Made by a program: the position numbers and the translations under genes. From assembly GCF_019968605.1 (NCBI RefSeq), contig NZ_CP082966.1:1909001-1973000 (forward strand): a stretch of DNA of 64,000 nt, given 5' to 3'. The notes beneath the pieces were generated by a model, which was not told where the DNA came from, searched no databases, and saw only the letters and a list, made by a program, of their open reading frames with translations. Below, one piece after another: positions 53,425 through 62,347 of this stretch; within the stretch, counting starts at the first letter, position 1; each line of letters begins with the position of its first letter. The stretch comes from Polaribacter litorisediminis (GTDB taxonomy: Bacteria > Bacteroidota > Bacteroidia > Flavobacteriales > Flavobacteriaceae).

Positions 53425-56145
53425 TTATTGCAAACTCGCCAAACTACTTTTAATAGTTTCTATTTTTGCTAAAGTATCGGCTTCTTTTTTACGTTCTAAA
53501 GCAATTACTTGCTCGGGTGCATTCGCAACAAAACGCTCGTTAGACAACTTCTTAGTAATTCCGAATAAAAAACCTGATGCTCTTTTTAGTTCAGCTTCTA
53601 GTTTTTTAATTTCTGCTTCAACATCTATACTTTCAATAGAAATTGGTATAAAATACTCATTCGATTTTACCCGAAAAGAAGCGCCTTCTACTTTTTCTGA
53701 AACACTCGTAATTTTTGATGCATTGGTTAATTTCTGAGTAATACCATCAAATTCCTTCGATTGCTTTTCTGCATCTATTACAAACAATTCTACCGCATCT
53801 TTAAACGCAATATTTTTATCTTTTCTAATGGATCTAATTCCGGATATAACCTCTGCTGCGAATTCAAAATCAGTAATAATCTTTTCATCAAAATTTTTCA
53901 GAATCGGATATTTTGAGATAATTAATGCTTCTTCCGGAGTTCTTTCTGCAATATATTGCCAAATTTCTTCCGTTAAAAATGGCATAAACGGATGCAATAC
54001 TTTTAAATTATTTTCTAAAACTTCAATAATGGCATCAAACGTAATTTTATCAATGGGTTTTTGATATGCGGGTTTTACAATTTCTAATAACCAAGAAGAA
54101 AAATCATCATTAATCAATTTGTAAATCGCCATTAAAGCATCAGACAAACGGTATTTAGAAAAATGGTCTTCTATTTCTGCTAATGTTTTTTGAAATTTTG
54201 CTTCATACCAAACTAAACCAACTTTTGAAGTTTCTGGCTGTGGTAAACTTGCATCAACCTCCCACCCTTTTATCAAACGGAAAGCATTCCAAATTTTATT
54301 TGCAAATCCTTTTCCTTGCTGACATAAATCTTCCTCAAACATTAAATCGTTTCCGGCTGCAGAACTCAAAAGCAAACCAACTCGTACACCATCTGCACCA
54401 TAATCATCAATTAATTTTAAAGCATCTGGAGAATTCCCAAGAGACTTCGACATTTTTCGTCGTTGTTTATCTCTCACCAATCCTGTTAAATATACATTCT
54501 GAAAAGGTTTTTCACCTTTATATTCATATCCTGCTACAATCATTCTTGCCACCCAGAAAAACAAAATATCCGGACCTGTCACTAAATCGTTTGTTGGATA
54601 ATAGTATTTAATTTCTTCATTTTCAGGGTTCCGAATTCCATCGAAAACCGACATTGGCCAGAGCCAAGAAGAAAACCAAGTATCTAAAGCATCCTCATCT
54701 TGACGTAAATTCTCAATTTTAAAAGACTTCTCGACTACACCCGAAGAGACCGCTAATTGATAAGCTTCTTCCCTACTTTCTGCAACCACAAAATCTTCTT
54801 TTCCGTCTCCATAAAAATACGCAGGAATTTGTTGACCCCACCAAAGCTGACGAGAAATATTCCAATCACGAACGTTTTCCATCCAATGACGATAGGTGTT
54901 TTCGAATTTTTTGGGATATAAATTGATTTCAGCATCTTCACCTAAAACCGCATCAATAGCCGGTTTTGCTAAATCTTTCATTTTCAAAAACCATTGATCT
55001 GATAATCTTGGTTCTATGACCGCTTTTGTTCTTTCAGAGGTTCCTACTTTATGGGTATGAATTTCTGTTTTTACTAAAAATCCTTTTTCCGCTAGTTCTT
55101 CAGAAATTTCTTTACGCACAACAAAACGATCTTTTCCTTGGTAATGCAATCCGAAAGAATTTAAAGAAGCATCTTCATTAAAAATATCGATTACTTCTAA
55201 ATTGTGCTTATCTCCTAAATTCTTATCGTTTTCATCGTGGGCAGGCGTTACTTTTAAACAACCTGTACCAAATTCAATATCTACATACTCATCTTCAATA
55301 ATCGGAATGATTCGTCCACAAAGTGGCACCACCGCTTTCTTTCCTTTTAAATGCGCAAAACGCTCATCATTCGGGTTGATACAAATGGCTGTATCTCCGA
55401 AAATAGTTTCAGGTCTTGTTGTCGCAATAACCAAATATTCATCCTCTTCTAACCTCTCCGAAAGAGAGGAACTCTCACTGTTGTGAAGCGCTTGTTGCTG
55501 CACTCCCTTTCCTTCGGAAAGGGTTGGGGATAGGATTTTGTATTTTAAATAATATAAATTTCCTTGTCTTTCTTCGTGAATTACCTCTTCATCAGACAAC
55601 GTAGTCTTTGCCTCCGGATCCCAATTCACCATTCTAAATCCTCTGTAAATTAAACCTTTGTTATATAAATCAACAAAAACTTTAATCACAGATTCAGACA
55701 TTTCTGGATCCATGGTAAAAGCAGTTCTTTCCCAGTCGCAAGAAGCACCTAATTTCTTTAATTGTTCTAAAATTTTGCCGCCATATTCATTCTTCCAATC
55801 AAATGCATGTTGCAAAAATTCTTCTCGAGTAAGATCACTTTTGCTAATTCCTTGCTCTTTTAATTTGGCAACAACTTTTGCTTCTGTAGCAATCGAAGCA
55901 TGATCCGTTCCAGGAACCCAACAGGCATTTTTACCCAATAAACGTGCACGTCTAATCAAGACATCTTGAATGGTGTTATTTAACATGTGCCCCATGTGTA
56001 AAACTCCGGTAACATTTGGAGGAGGAATTACAATGGTATAAGGCTCTCTTTCGTCTGGTGTTGAATGAAAGTAATTGTTCTTCATCCAGTAGTCATACCA
56101 CTTATCTTCTACCTTACTTGCATCATATTTAGATGGAATTATCAT
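53425..56145 (-). CDS. valS: Valyl-tRNA synthetase
   Basis: 906 residues from the ATG at 56145; a TTG at 56178 lies inside the promoter and is rejected. Charges tRNA-Val with valine. It has the HIGH-type motif PPPNVTGVLHMGH, the editing (CP1) domain with VIATTRPETIFGDTA, WWGQQIPAYF, DTWFSSWLWP, and KMSKS in RRKMSKSLGNSPDAL, with the C-terminal coiled coil ending EKKADT-like (KKEADTLAKIETIKS). Residues about 205-235 (LSPTLSEGKGVQQQALHNSE and onward) are an insertion of dispersed-repeat DNA not found in the family. The last 39 codons are duplicated at 42856-42975. Confidence 0.97.
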   Translation of the reverse strand: MIIPSKYDASKVEDKWYDYWMKNNYFHSTPDEREPYTIVIPPPNVTGVLHMGHMLNNTIQDVLIRRARLLGKNACWVPGTDHASIATEAKVVAKLKEQGISKSDLTREEFLQHAFDWKNEYGGKILEQLKKLGASCDWERTAFTMDPEMSESVIKVFVDLYNKGLIYRGFRMVNWDPEAKTTLSDEEVIHEERQGNLYYLKYKILSPTLSEGKGVQQQALHNSESSSLSERLEEDEYLVIATTRPETIFGDTAICINPNDERFAHLKGKKAVVPLCGRIIPIIEDEYVDIEFGTGCLKVTPAHDENDKNLGDKHNLEVIDIFNEDASLNSFGLHYQGKDRFVVRKEISEELAEKGFLVKTEIHTHKVGTSERTKAVIEPRLSDQWFLKMKDLAKPAIDAVLGEDAEINLYPKKFENTYRHWMENVRDWNISRQLWWGQQIPAYFYGDGKEDFVVAESREEAYQLAVSSGVVEKSFKIENLRQDEDALDTWFSSWLWPMSVFDGIRNPENEEIKYYYPTNDLVTGPDILFFWVARMIVAGYEYKGEKPFQNVYLTGLVRDKQRRKMSKSLGNSPDALKLIDDYGADGVRVGLLLSSAAGNDLMFEEDLCQQGKGFANKIWNAFRLIKGWEVDASLPQPETSKVGLVWYEAKFQKTLAEIEDHFSKYRLSDALMAIYKLINDDFSSWLLEIVKPAYQKPIDKITFDAIIEVLENNLKVLHPFMPFLTEEIWQYIAERTPEEALIISKYPILKNFDEKIITDFEFAAEVISGIRSIRKDKNIAFKDAVELFVIDAEKQSKEFDGITQKLTNASKITSVSEKVEGASFRVKSNEYFIPISIESIDVEAEIKKLEAELKRASGFLFGITKKLSNERFVANAPEQVIALERKKEADTLAKIETIKSSLASLQ
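55448..55533. repeat. Double-hairpin dispersed repeat inserted in valS
   Basis: Two palindromes, CCTCTC-CGAAA-GAGAGG (55453-55469) and CCCTTTCC-TTC-GGAAAGGG (55505-55523), are separated by 35 bp. The unit looks like a mobile intergenic repeat of Bacteroidota but is read in frame in valS as about 30 residues. Confidence 0.75.
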
Positions 56146-56175
56146 ACTTTGGAATAATTTTTGGGATATAGCTGA

Positions 56176-56183
56176 CAAAAATA
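56176..56183 (-). promoter_or_regulatory. valS: -7 element of the valS promoter
   Basis: TATTTTTG on the minus strand matches TAnnTTTG, 31 bp before the ATG at 56145. It overlaps the upstream TTG codon, which rules that codon out as a start. Confidence 0.6.
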
Positions 56184-56265
56184 CAAAACTCTATTTTGTA
56201 GAGAAAATTAGTAGTTGATTTTTTAAAACAAAATAATAGTCTTAATTTTACTTCATAAACCATTT

Positions 56266-56673
56266 ATGATGAAAGCTTTCGGAACCTTATTGCTCACTTT
56301 TTTTATTTCCATATCATTTAATGCCCAAGAATTTAAGTTTGAAAAAGAAACCATTGATTATGGCAAAATTCATAAAGGCGCTAAAGGTGAAAGAATTTTT
56401 GTTTTTACCAATACTGGTGATGCGCCTTTAATTATAAAAAACATTCAATCTTCTTGTGGTTGTACAGTGCCTAAAAAACCAGAAAAACCAGTAATGCCAG
56501 GAGAAAAAGGCGAAATTAAAGTTTCTTATGATACCAGTAGGTTGGGAGGTTTTTCTAAAACTGTTACTATTTTTTCAAATGCAAAAAATTCTAGAAAAGT
56601 AATTAGAATTAAAGGTTTTGTGAATAACGGTGGTTCTTTACAAAAAGAAAAAAATATGCTTTCTGATAGTTAA
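56266..56673 (+). CDS. DUF1573 exported protein
   Basis: 135 residues. A signal peptide (MMKAFGTLLLTFFISISFNAQ; the second Met is equally possible) is followed by one Ig-like DUF1573 domain (about 24-120): FEKETIDYGKIHKGAKGERI, FTNTGDAPLIIKNIQSSCGC and GEIKVSYDTSRLGGFSKTV. The CGCT motif is characteristic. The domain is distantly like the repeats of the giant protein. It is divergent from valS and overlaps the end of the convergent protease gene by 4 bases. Function unknown. Confidence 0.88.
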   Translation: MMKAFGTLLLTFFISISFNAQEFKFEKETIDYGKIHKGAKGERIFVFTNTGDAPLIIKNIQSSCGCTVPKKPEKPVMPGEKGEIKVSYDTSRLGGFSKTVTIFSNAKNSRKVIRIKGFVNNGGSLQKEKNMLSDS

Positions 56674-58010
56674 ATCTTTTTCTCTAATCTAAATTCAAAT
56701 TTCATTTTTATCCCTTTTCGTTCAATTGTCATTCTTATTTTTGCTTTGTCTTTGGTTCTAAATTTTTGAATAATTTCACCAAGTTTATACTCGTAAGTTG
56801 GTTTGTTGTTGATACTTAAAATAATATCATCTTTTAATAAGCCCGCTTTGTCTGCAGAAGATCCTTTTACGACGTTATTAATTTTAAAAGAAGGTTTAAA
56901 TTTATACGAAAAACTTGTTATAAAACTGACCGAATTTTTTGAATCTAATTCTTGATTAAAGGCATCTGATATTGGTCTTGTATCTTTTTCTTTTACCAAC
57001 TGTTTACCTGCATAAACTACCTCTAAACCACTCATGTTATAATTAAAATCGTCTTTTAACGACCTGTTTTTTTTAAGTTTAATTTTTTTATTAGGATAAT
57101 CAAACCACACCGTAAATCTTCTTAAAATTCCACCACCAATGCTGCCATTTCGGCTTTTAAAACCTCTTGCATTTTTTGTAGAAATAGAGTCTAAAAAAGA
57201 AACTGTAGGTTTATCTAGCTCAAATGATTGTAATTTAACTTTCGGAATTCTACTTCTATTTCCATAAATATGACCACTTAAGCCTTCTCCTAAAATATCA
57301 GGAAAATGACGAATGGGCGTTTTAATATTTTCTTTACTATCCTCAAAAAGCCATAAAGCATCGCTTCCGCCAGAATCTATCAAAAGTTTTACATCGGTTA
57401 ATTTCGTACCAACAGTATCTATCTGAATTTGAGCATTGATGTAAGGCTTCTTCCTATAAAATTCAATATCAAAAGTTTCGCACTTTCTACATTTTTTGTA
57501 AGTGTATGTTTTTGGGTTATAAAAATCAATTTTTTTGGAGTTGTAATTAATTTTTACAATAAAATTCTTTAAAATATTATACCCAATAATTCCATGAATG
57601 GTGGTTCCCATTTTACTAGACAAGTCGAAATAATCTGTTAAAATTACATAGATAACTTCATTGTTACTTAGCACGTTTTTAATCGAAACTTTATTGTTTT
57701 TAGAAATCAGAGCTTCTACAGATTCACCAAGACCTAACCCACGCAATTGCACGTTTTCGACATTGTTTAAGCCAATACTATCATTCTGAGAAATGTTAAA
57801 AAGTATTGTTTTACTAACCCCTGAATCTAGAATAAAAGACAAATTTTTACCATTTACTTTTAAGGGAACAACAATTAAATTATTTATCAATTTAAAATTA
57901 ACACGTTGATGATTTTCCCTTTCATTTAAAAAGCGAAAACCATCTTGAGCATTTATATCCGCAGAAAGTAGCAGTATTAGGGCAATTGAAAATAAAAAGA
58001 GTTGCTTCAA
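56670..58010 (-). CDS. Exported retropepsin-like aspartyl protease with PDZ domain
   Basis: 446 residues. Signal peptide (MKQLFLFSIALILLLSADIN). Two aspartyl-protease half-domains in one chain each carry an Asp-Ser-Gly: FILDSGVSKTILF (near 61) and LLIDSGGSDALWLF (near 211). The two halves can pair to form one active site. The C-terminus (about 355-440) is a PDZ domain (NNVVKGSSADKAGLLKDDIIL), common in this family. It probably acts in the periplasm; substrate unknown. Its stop codon overlaps the stop of the convergent DUF1573 gene by 4 bases. Confidence 0.88.
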   Translation of the reverse strand: MKQLFLFSIALILLLSADINAQDGFRFLNERENHQRVNFKLINNLIVVPLKVNGKNLSFILDSGVSKTILFNISQNDSIGLNNVENVQLRGLGLGESVEALISKNNKVSIKNVLSNNEVIYVILTDYFDLSSKMGTTIHGIIGYNILKNFIVKINYNSKKIDFYNPKTYTYKKCRKCETFDIEFYRKKPYINAQIQIDTVGTKLTDVKLLIDSGGSDALWLFEDSKENIKTPIRHFPDILGEGLSGHIYGNRSRIPKVKLQSFELDKPTVSFLDSISTKNARGFKSRNGSIGGGILRRFTVWFDYPNKKIKLKKNRSLKDDFNYNMSGLEVVYAGKQLVKEKDTRPISDAFNQELDSKNSVSFITSFSYKFKPSFKINNVVKGSSADKAGLLKDDIILSINNKPTYEYKLGEIIQKFRTKDKAKIRMTIERKGIKMKFEFRLEKKI

Positions 58011-58180
58011 GTATTATATTTTAACAAGTAATCTATTTTAATAATAATTGAAGATACAAATTAAGATTTGGACTCTTCTTTTTTTAATAAATTTTTAACC
58101 TTTAAAGAATTCTAAAATAAAACACGCATCTAAAATATATTTCGCAAATTTGTGCTTTCATAAAGTAAAAACAATAATAT

Positions 58181-59371
58181 ATGCCGTCAATATCTAAAAA
58201 AGGAACACAAATGCCAGAATCACCAATTAGAAAATTGGTACCTTATGCAGAAGATGCTAAAAAAAGAGGAGTTAAAGTATACCACCTTAATATTGGTCAG
58301 CCAGATATTAAAACACCCCAAATAGCGCTAGATGCTGTTAAAAACAATACGATTGAAACGTTATCCTATGCTAGATCAGAAGGTTCTGAAATCTATAGAG
58401 AAAAGCTTGCCAAGTACTATGTAAAAAACGACATTCATGTAACTTCGAATGATATTGTTGTTACTACTGGTGGCTCTGAAGCACTACTTTTTACCATGGG
58501 TAGTATTACAAATCCTGGTGATGAAATTATAATTCCTGAACCATTTTATGCAAATTACAATGGGTTTTCTACTGCTTCTGGCGTTACTGTGATTCCAGTA
58601 ATTTCATCGATTGACACCAATTTTGCATTGCCAAAAATTGAGGAATTTGAGAAATTAATTACAAAAAACACCAAAGCTATTTTAATTTGTAATCCAGGAA
58701 ATCCTACAGGTTATTTATATTCAGAAGAAGAAGTTGAAAAATTAAAACAACTTGTTTTAAAACACGACTTATTTTTAATTGCAGATGAAGTTTACAGAGA
58801 ATTCACCTATGATGGCTTAACACATAACTCTGTAATGTCTCTAGACGGTTTAGAAGAAAACGCTATTGTAATAGACTCTGTTTCTAAACGTTATAGTATG
58901 TGTGGCGCCAGAATTGGTTGTATCGTTTCTAAAAACAAAGAATTTATAAAAACGGCTATTAAATTTGCACAAGCACGTTTAAGTCCGCCAACCTACGCCT
59001 TAATTGCTAGTGAAGCTGCCTTAGAAACGCCACAAAGTTATTTTGATGATGTAAAAGAGGAATATGTGGCAAGAAGAAATACGTTAATTACTGAATTAGA
59101 GAAAATTAAAGGGGTAAAAGTTGCCAATCCGAAAGGAGCTTTTTATTGTGTAGCCGCGTTACCAGTAAAAGATTCTGATCATTTTGCACAATGGTTGTTA
59201 GAACGTTTTAATTATAATAATGAAACCATAATGGTTGCGCCTGCAAGCGGATTTTACTCAACACCAGGTGAAGGAAAAAATCAGGTTAGAATTGCCTATG
59301 TTCTAAATAGAAAAGATTTAATTACATCTGTAAAAATATTGGCGGAAGCTTTAAAACAATACAATCAATAA
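58181..59371 (+). CDS. PLP-dependent aminotransferase, class I (aspartate aminotransferase-like)
   Basis: 396 residues. Fold-type I transaminase: the substrate loop NIGQPDIKTPQIALDAV, TTGGSEALLFTMG, ICNPGNPTGYLYS, the PLP aspartate region ADEVYREFTYDG, the Schiff-base lysine in DSVSKRYSMCGARIGC, and the substrate arginine in NQVRIAYVL. It transfers amino groups, most likely with aspartate or an aromatic or branched substrate and 2-oxoglutarate; the substrate cannot be fixed by eye. It lies 42 bp before murB. Confidence 0.9.
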   Translation: MPSISKKGTQMPESPIRKLVPYAEDAKKRGVKVYHLNIGQPDIKTPQIALDAVKNNTIETLSYARSEGSEIYREKLAKYYVKNDIHVTSNDIVVTTGGSEALLFTMGSITNPGDEIIIPEPFYANYNGFSTASGVTVIPVISSIDTNFALPKIEEFEKLITKNTKAILICNPGNPTGYLYSEEEVEKLKQLVLKHDLFLIADEVYREFTYDGLTHNSVMSLDGLEENAIVIDSVSKRYSMCGARIGCIVSKNKEFIKTAIKFAQARLSPPTYALIASEAALETPQSYFDDVKEEYVARRNTLITELEKIKGVKVANPKGAFYCVAALPVKDSDHFAQWLLERFNYNNETIMVAPASGFYSTPGEGKNQVRIAYVLNRKDLITSVKILAEALKQYNQ

Positions 59372-59413
59372 TGCTAAACCTACAAGTATTTTAAATCCTT
59401 GCAGGAAAAATTC

Positions 59414-60421
59414 ATGAATATTCTCAAAAATATATCGCTTAAAAAGTATAACACGTTTGGCATTGCTGCCAATGCCAAACGTTTTATTACGATTAATTCT
59501 GTTTATGAATTGCAACAACTTTTAAAAATTGAAAAAAATATTTTTTTAATTTCCGGAGGAAGCAATATGTTATTGACCAAAGATATTGAGCAACTCGTTA
59601 CCCACATCAATATCAAAGGAATTTCTATTGATAAAGAAGACCATTTCGCTGCCTATATTACTGTAAATGCGGGCGAAAATTGGCACGATTTTGTGCTTTG
59701 GAGTGTATCTCAAAATTATGGAGGTATTGAAAATTTATCTTTAATCCCTGGCAATGTGGGCACGTGCCCTATTCAAAATATTGGTGCTTATGGCGTTGAA
59801 GTTAAAGACACCATTACCCAGGTCGAAGCACTCGAAATTGAAACTGGAAAATTAGTTTCTTTTTCTAATATAGCATGTAAATTCGGTTATCGGAATTCAA
59901 TTTTTAAGAATGCGGTAAAAGGAAAATATATTATTATTTCTGTTAGTTTTAGACTCACTAAAAATGAGCACAATTTAAATACTTCTTATGGTGCCATTGA
60001 AGATAAATTCGCATTAAAAAACATTAAAAACCCTACTTTAAAAGATATTTCTGATGCCATCATTGCTATTAGAAAATCGAAACTTCCAGATCCGAAAAAA
60101 ATAGGAAATAGTGGTAGTTTTTTTAAAAATCCTGTAATTTCTAAATTACAATTTTTAGAACTTCAAAAAGCATATCCAAAGATGCCCAATTATACTGTTT
60201 CTAATGATGAAATTAAAATCCCTGCAGGTTGGTTAATTGAACAAGCTGGTTTTAAAGGAAAACGTTATGGCGATTTCGGTGTCCATGAAAAACAAGCGTT
60301 AGTTTTAGTTAATTATGGCAATGCCTCTGGGAAAGAAATATATCAATTAGCACAAAATATTCAAAAAAGTATTTTAAATATATTTGGAATTTCTTTAGAG
60401 ATTGAAGTGAATGTTATTTAA
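59414..60421 (+). CDS. murB: UDP-N-acetylenolpyruvoylglucosamine reductase
   Basis: 335 residues from the ATG at 59414; a TTG at 59399 would add five residues. It makes UDP-N-acetylmuramate for peptidoglycan with FAD and NADPH. N-terminus KNISLKKYNTFGIAANAKRF, FAD motif ISGGSNMLLT, LSLIPGNVGTCPIQNIGAYG, catalytic serine in IGNSGSFFKNP, and the C-terminal glutamate region (LEIEVNVI). The length and three-domain order match the E. coli-type enzyme. It is downstream of the aminotransferase. Confidence 0.96.
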   Translation: MNILKNISLKKYNTFGIAANAKRFITINSVYELQQLLKIEKNIFLISGGSNMLLTKDIEQLVTHINIKGISIDKEDHFAAYITVNAGENWHDFVLWSVSQNYGGIENLSLIPGNVGTCPIQNIGAYGVEVKDTITQVEALEIETGKLVSFSNIACKFGYRNSIFKNAVKGKYIIISVSFRLTKNEHNLNTSYGAIEDKFALKNIKNPTLKDISDAIIAIRKSKLPDPKKIGNSGSFFKNPVISKLQFLELQKAYPKMPNYTVSNDEIKIPAGWLIEQAGFKGKRYGDFGVHEKQALVLVNYGNASGKEIYQLAQNIQKSILNIFGISLEIEVNVI

Positions 60422-60644
60422 ATAATATATGTTTAGAATATGTAAACATTTATAGTATCGAGGTAAAAAAAATCAATTTAAAACAAGCTTTAAATCTTAT
60501 TAAAAGCGAGTAAAAATTACCCAAGCAAGTAGGGTTTACGCAGTAAAAAAACAAGACAACCTTACATAAACAACTGTACTATAAGTTTTTAATTATCTAT
60601 TTGTTTTTAGGCATATAATTTGTATACTTATAATTTCATAAATA

Positions 60645-61262
60645 ATGTTTAAAATGACAAAAAATATTACAATCTATAACAGAATAAATATTGGTTTAGC
60701 AGTTACTATAGTTCTTCTTTTAGTTTTTGCCACCAATAGAATTGATAAAAGGCATTTTGAGACGATACAAAATACTATTGCAACTTTACACACAGACAGA
60801 GTGGTTGCTCAAGATTTTATCTATAAAATGAATACTATTATATATCAAAAACAACTTCTCAAGGTAGATGAAAGTGATAAAAATAAGAATTTAAATAAAG
60901 ATTTTTATGCGCTGTTAGACAATTTTTCCCAAACAAAACTAACCATAAAGGAAGCTGAAATTTTTGAGAAGTTAAAAACAGATTTTGCTCATCTAATTTT
61001 AAAAGAAAAGAAAGTAGTCGAAGGAAGCATGCTAAAAGACACGCTCATCAATCGTTTAAATAGTATAAAAAATAACCTAGTTCATTTATCTGAAATTCAA
61101 ATTTCTGAAAGCAAACATTTAACAGGTTTAGCTCAAAAATCTTTAGACACTAATAATTTAATGTCTAATTTAGAAATTGGTTTCATCGTCTTAATAGGCT
61201 TACTACTGCAATACACCATATTTTACAGAGTAAAAAAATCAAAAAATACGGGTCATGAATAA
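60645..61262 (+). CDS. Stand-alone four-helix-bundle membrane sensor protein
   Basis: 205 residues. One membrane helix at about 12-29 (NIGLAVTIVLLLVFATN) and one at about 175-195 (GFIVLIGLLLQYTIFY) bracket a helical periplasmic domain (30-172) that resembles the 4HB_MCP ligand-binding domain of chemoreceptors. There is no kinase or methyl-accepting part. The stop overlaps the start of the histidine kinase by 8 bases, so it probably serves as that kinase's missing sensory input. The first of two Met codons (60645 or 60654) is kept. Confidence 0.78.
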   Translation: MFKMTKNITIYNRINIGLAVTIVLLLVFATNRIDKRHFETIQNTIATLHTDRVVAQDFIYKMNTIIYQKQLLKVDESDKNKNLNKDFYALLDNFSQTKLTIKEAEIFEKLKTDFAHLILKEKKVVEGSMLKDTLINRLNSIKNNLVHLSEIQISESKHLTGLAQKSLDTNNLMSNLEIGFIVLIGLLLQYTIFYRVKKSKNTGHE

Positions 61263-62337
61263 AACCGAAGCTGCCTTAAAAGAACGTATAAAAGAATTAA
61301 CTTGTTTATATGAAGTTTCGTCTATTATTAGCGATGCCGCAGATCAAGGTATTGAAGAGGCTTTAAGAGCCATTGTATTTAGTATAAAAAAAGGATTTCA
61401 ATTTCCGTTAGGTACCCATGTTACCATTAACACAGATACATTTAATATTTCTACGACAGAAAAAATTAATAAAAGTGTTAGTATCAGTGCTAAAATTAAC
61501 GTTTTTAAAAAAATTAAAGGAACGCTGTTTGTTTGTTTAGCTCCAAATACATATACCAAAAAAGATTTTTTGAGCGAAGAGCAATTATTAATAGACAATA
61601 TTGCCATAAAAGTGGGTAGTTTTTTAGAGCGAATAGAAATTCAAAAAAATGAAACCTCACTAAAACGACAAATGGAACATGCAGACCGTTTAAGTATTGT
61701 TGGAGAAATAACAGCAGGCATAGCGCATGAATTAAATACACCTTTGGCTAATATTTTAGGATTTGCAGAACTATTAAAGAATGATTTGCAAGAAGAAAAT
61801 AGCGATGTAGATACCATTATAGAAAATGCTATTTATTCTAGAGAGGTTGTAAAAAAACTCATGTTTTTTTCTTGTAAAATGCCTCAAGAAATGGAACTCA
61901 TAAATTTTGTGCCCATTATTAAAAATGCCGTTAAATTATTAGATGCAACCTTTAGAAAAGAAGACGTACAATATTTTATACACATAAAAGAAGAAGAACT
62001 TTGGCTAAAAGCAGATTCTATTCAGCTTACGCAAATCATCTTTAATCTTTTAATGAATGCTATTTATTTTTCTCCAAAGAAAGGCCATGTAACCATAGAA
62101 GCCCACAAAACTAAAAAAAATATTGTTTTAAAAATTTCTGATGAAGGAAAAGGACTCACAGAAGAAGATTTGTCTAAAATTTTTCAACCTTTTTTCACAA
62201 CAAAACCTATAGGCGATGGTTCTGGTTTAGGCTTAAGTGTTGTGCATGGTATTGTATCTTCTCATAGGGGAAATATAAGTGCAAAAAACAATAAAATGAA
62301 AGGCGCTGTTTTTACAGTAGTACTGCCAATAAATTGA
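61255..62337 (+). CDS. Cytoplasmic sensor histidine kinase with GAF-like domain
   Basis: 360 residues without membrane helices. An N-terminal GAF-like domain (about 10-125) precedes HisKA with the phospho-acceptor histidine in GIAHELNTPLANILGFAEL. The ATPase part has NLLMNAIYFSPKKGHV, SDEGKGLTEED and the G boxes GDGSGLGLSVVHGI. It belongs to the NtrB-like group by sequence style. It pairs with the upstream sensor (8-bp overlap) and the downstream NtrC-type regulator (11 bp away). The three genes form a signalling operon. Confidence 0.9.
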   Translation: MNKTEAALKERIKELTCLYEVSSIISDAADQGIEEALRAIVFSIKKGFQFPLGTHVTINTDTFNISTTEKINKSVSISAKINVFKKIKGTLFVCLAPNTYTKKDFLSEEQLLIDNIAIKVGSFLERIEIQKNETSLKRQMEHADRLSIVGEITAGIAHELNTPLANILGFAELLKNDLQEENSDVDTIIENAIYSREVVKKLMFFSCKMPQEMELINFVPIIKNAVKLLDATFRKEDVQYFIHIKEEELWLKADSIQLTQIIFNLLMNAIYFSPKKGHVTIEAHKTKKNIVLKISDEGKGLTEEDLSKIFQPFFTTKPIGDGSGLGLSVVHGIVSSHRGNISAKNNKMKGAVFTVVLPIN

Positions 62338-62347
62338 TGTTAAGAAT

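Noticed and set aside
54183..54611. 142-residue open frame on the plus strand inside valS
   Set aside because: Lies opposite highly conserved ValRS sequence, including KMSKS; low-quality composition.
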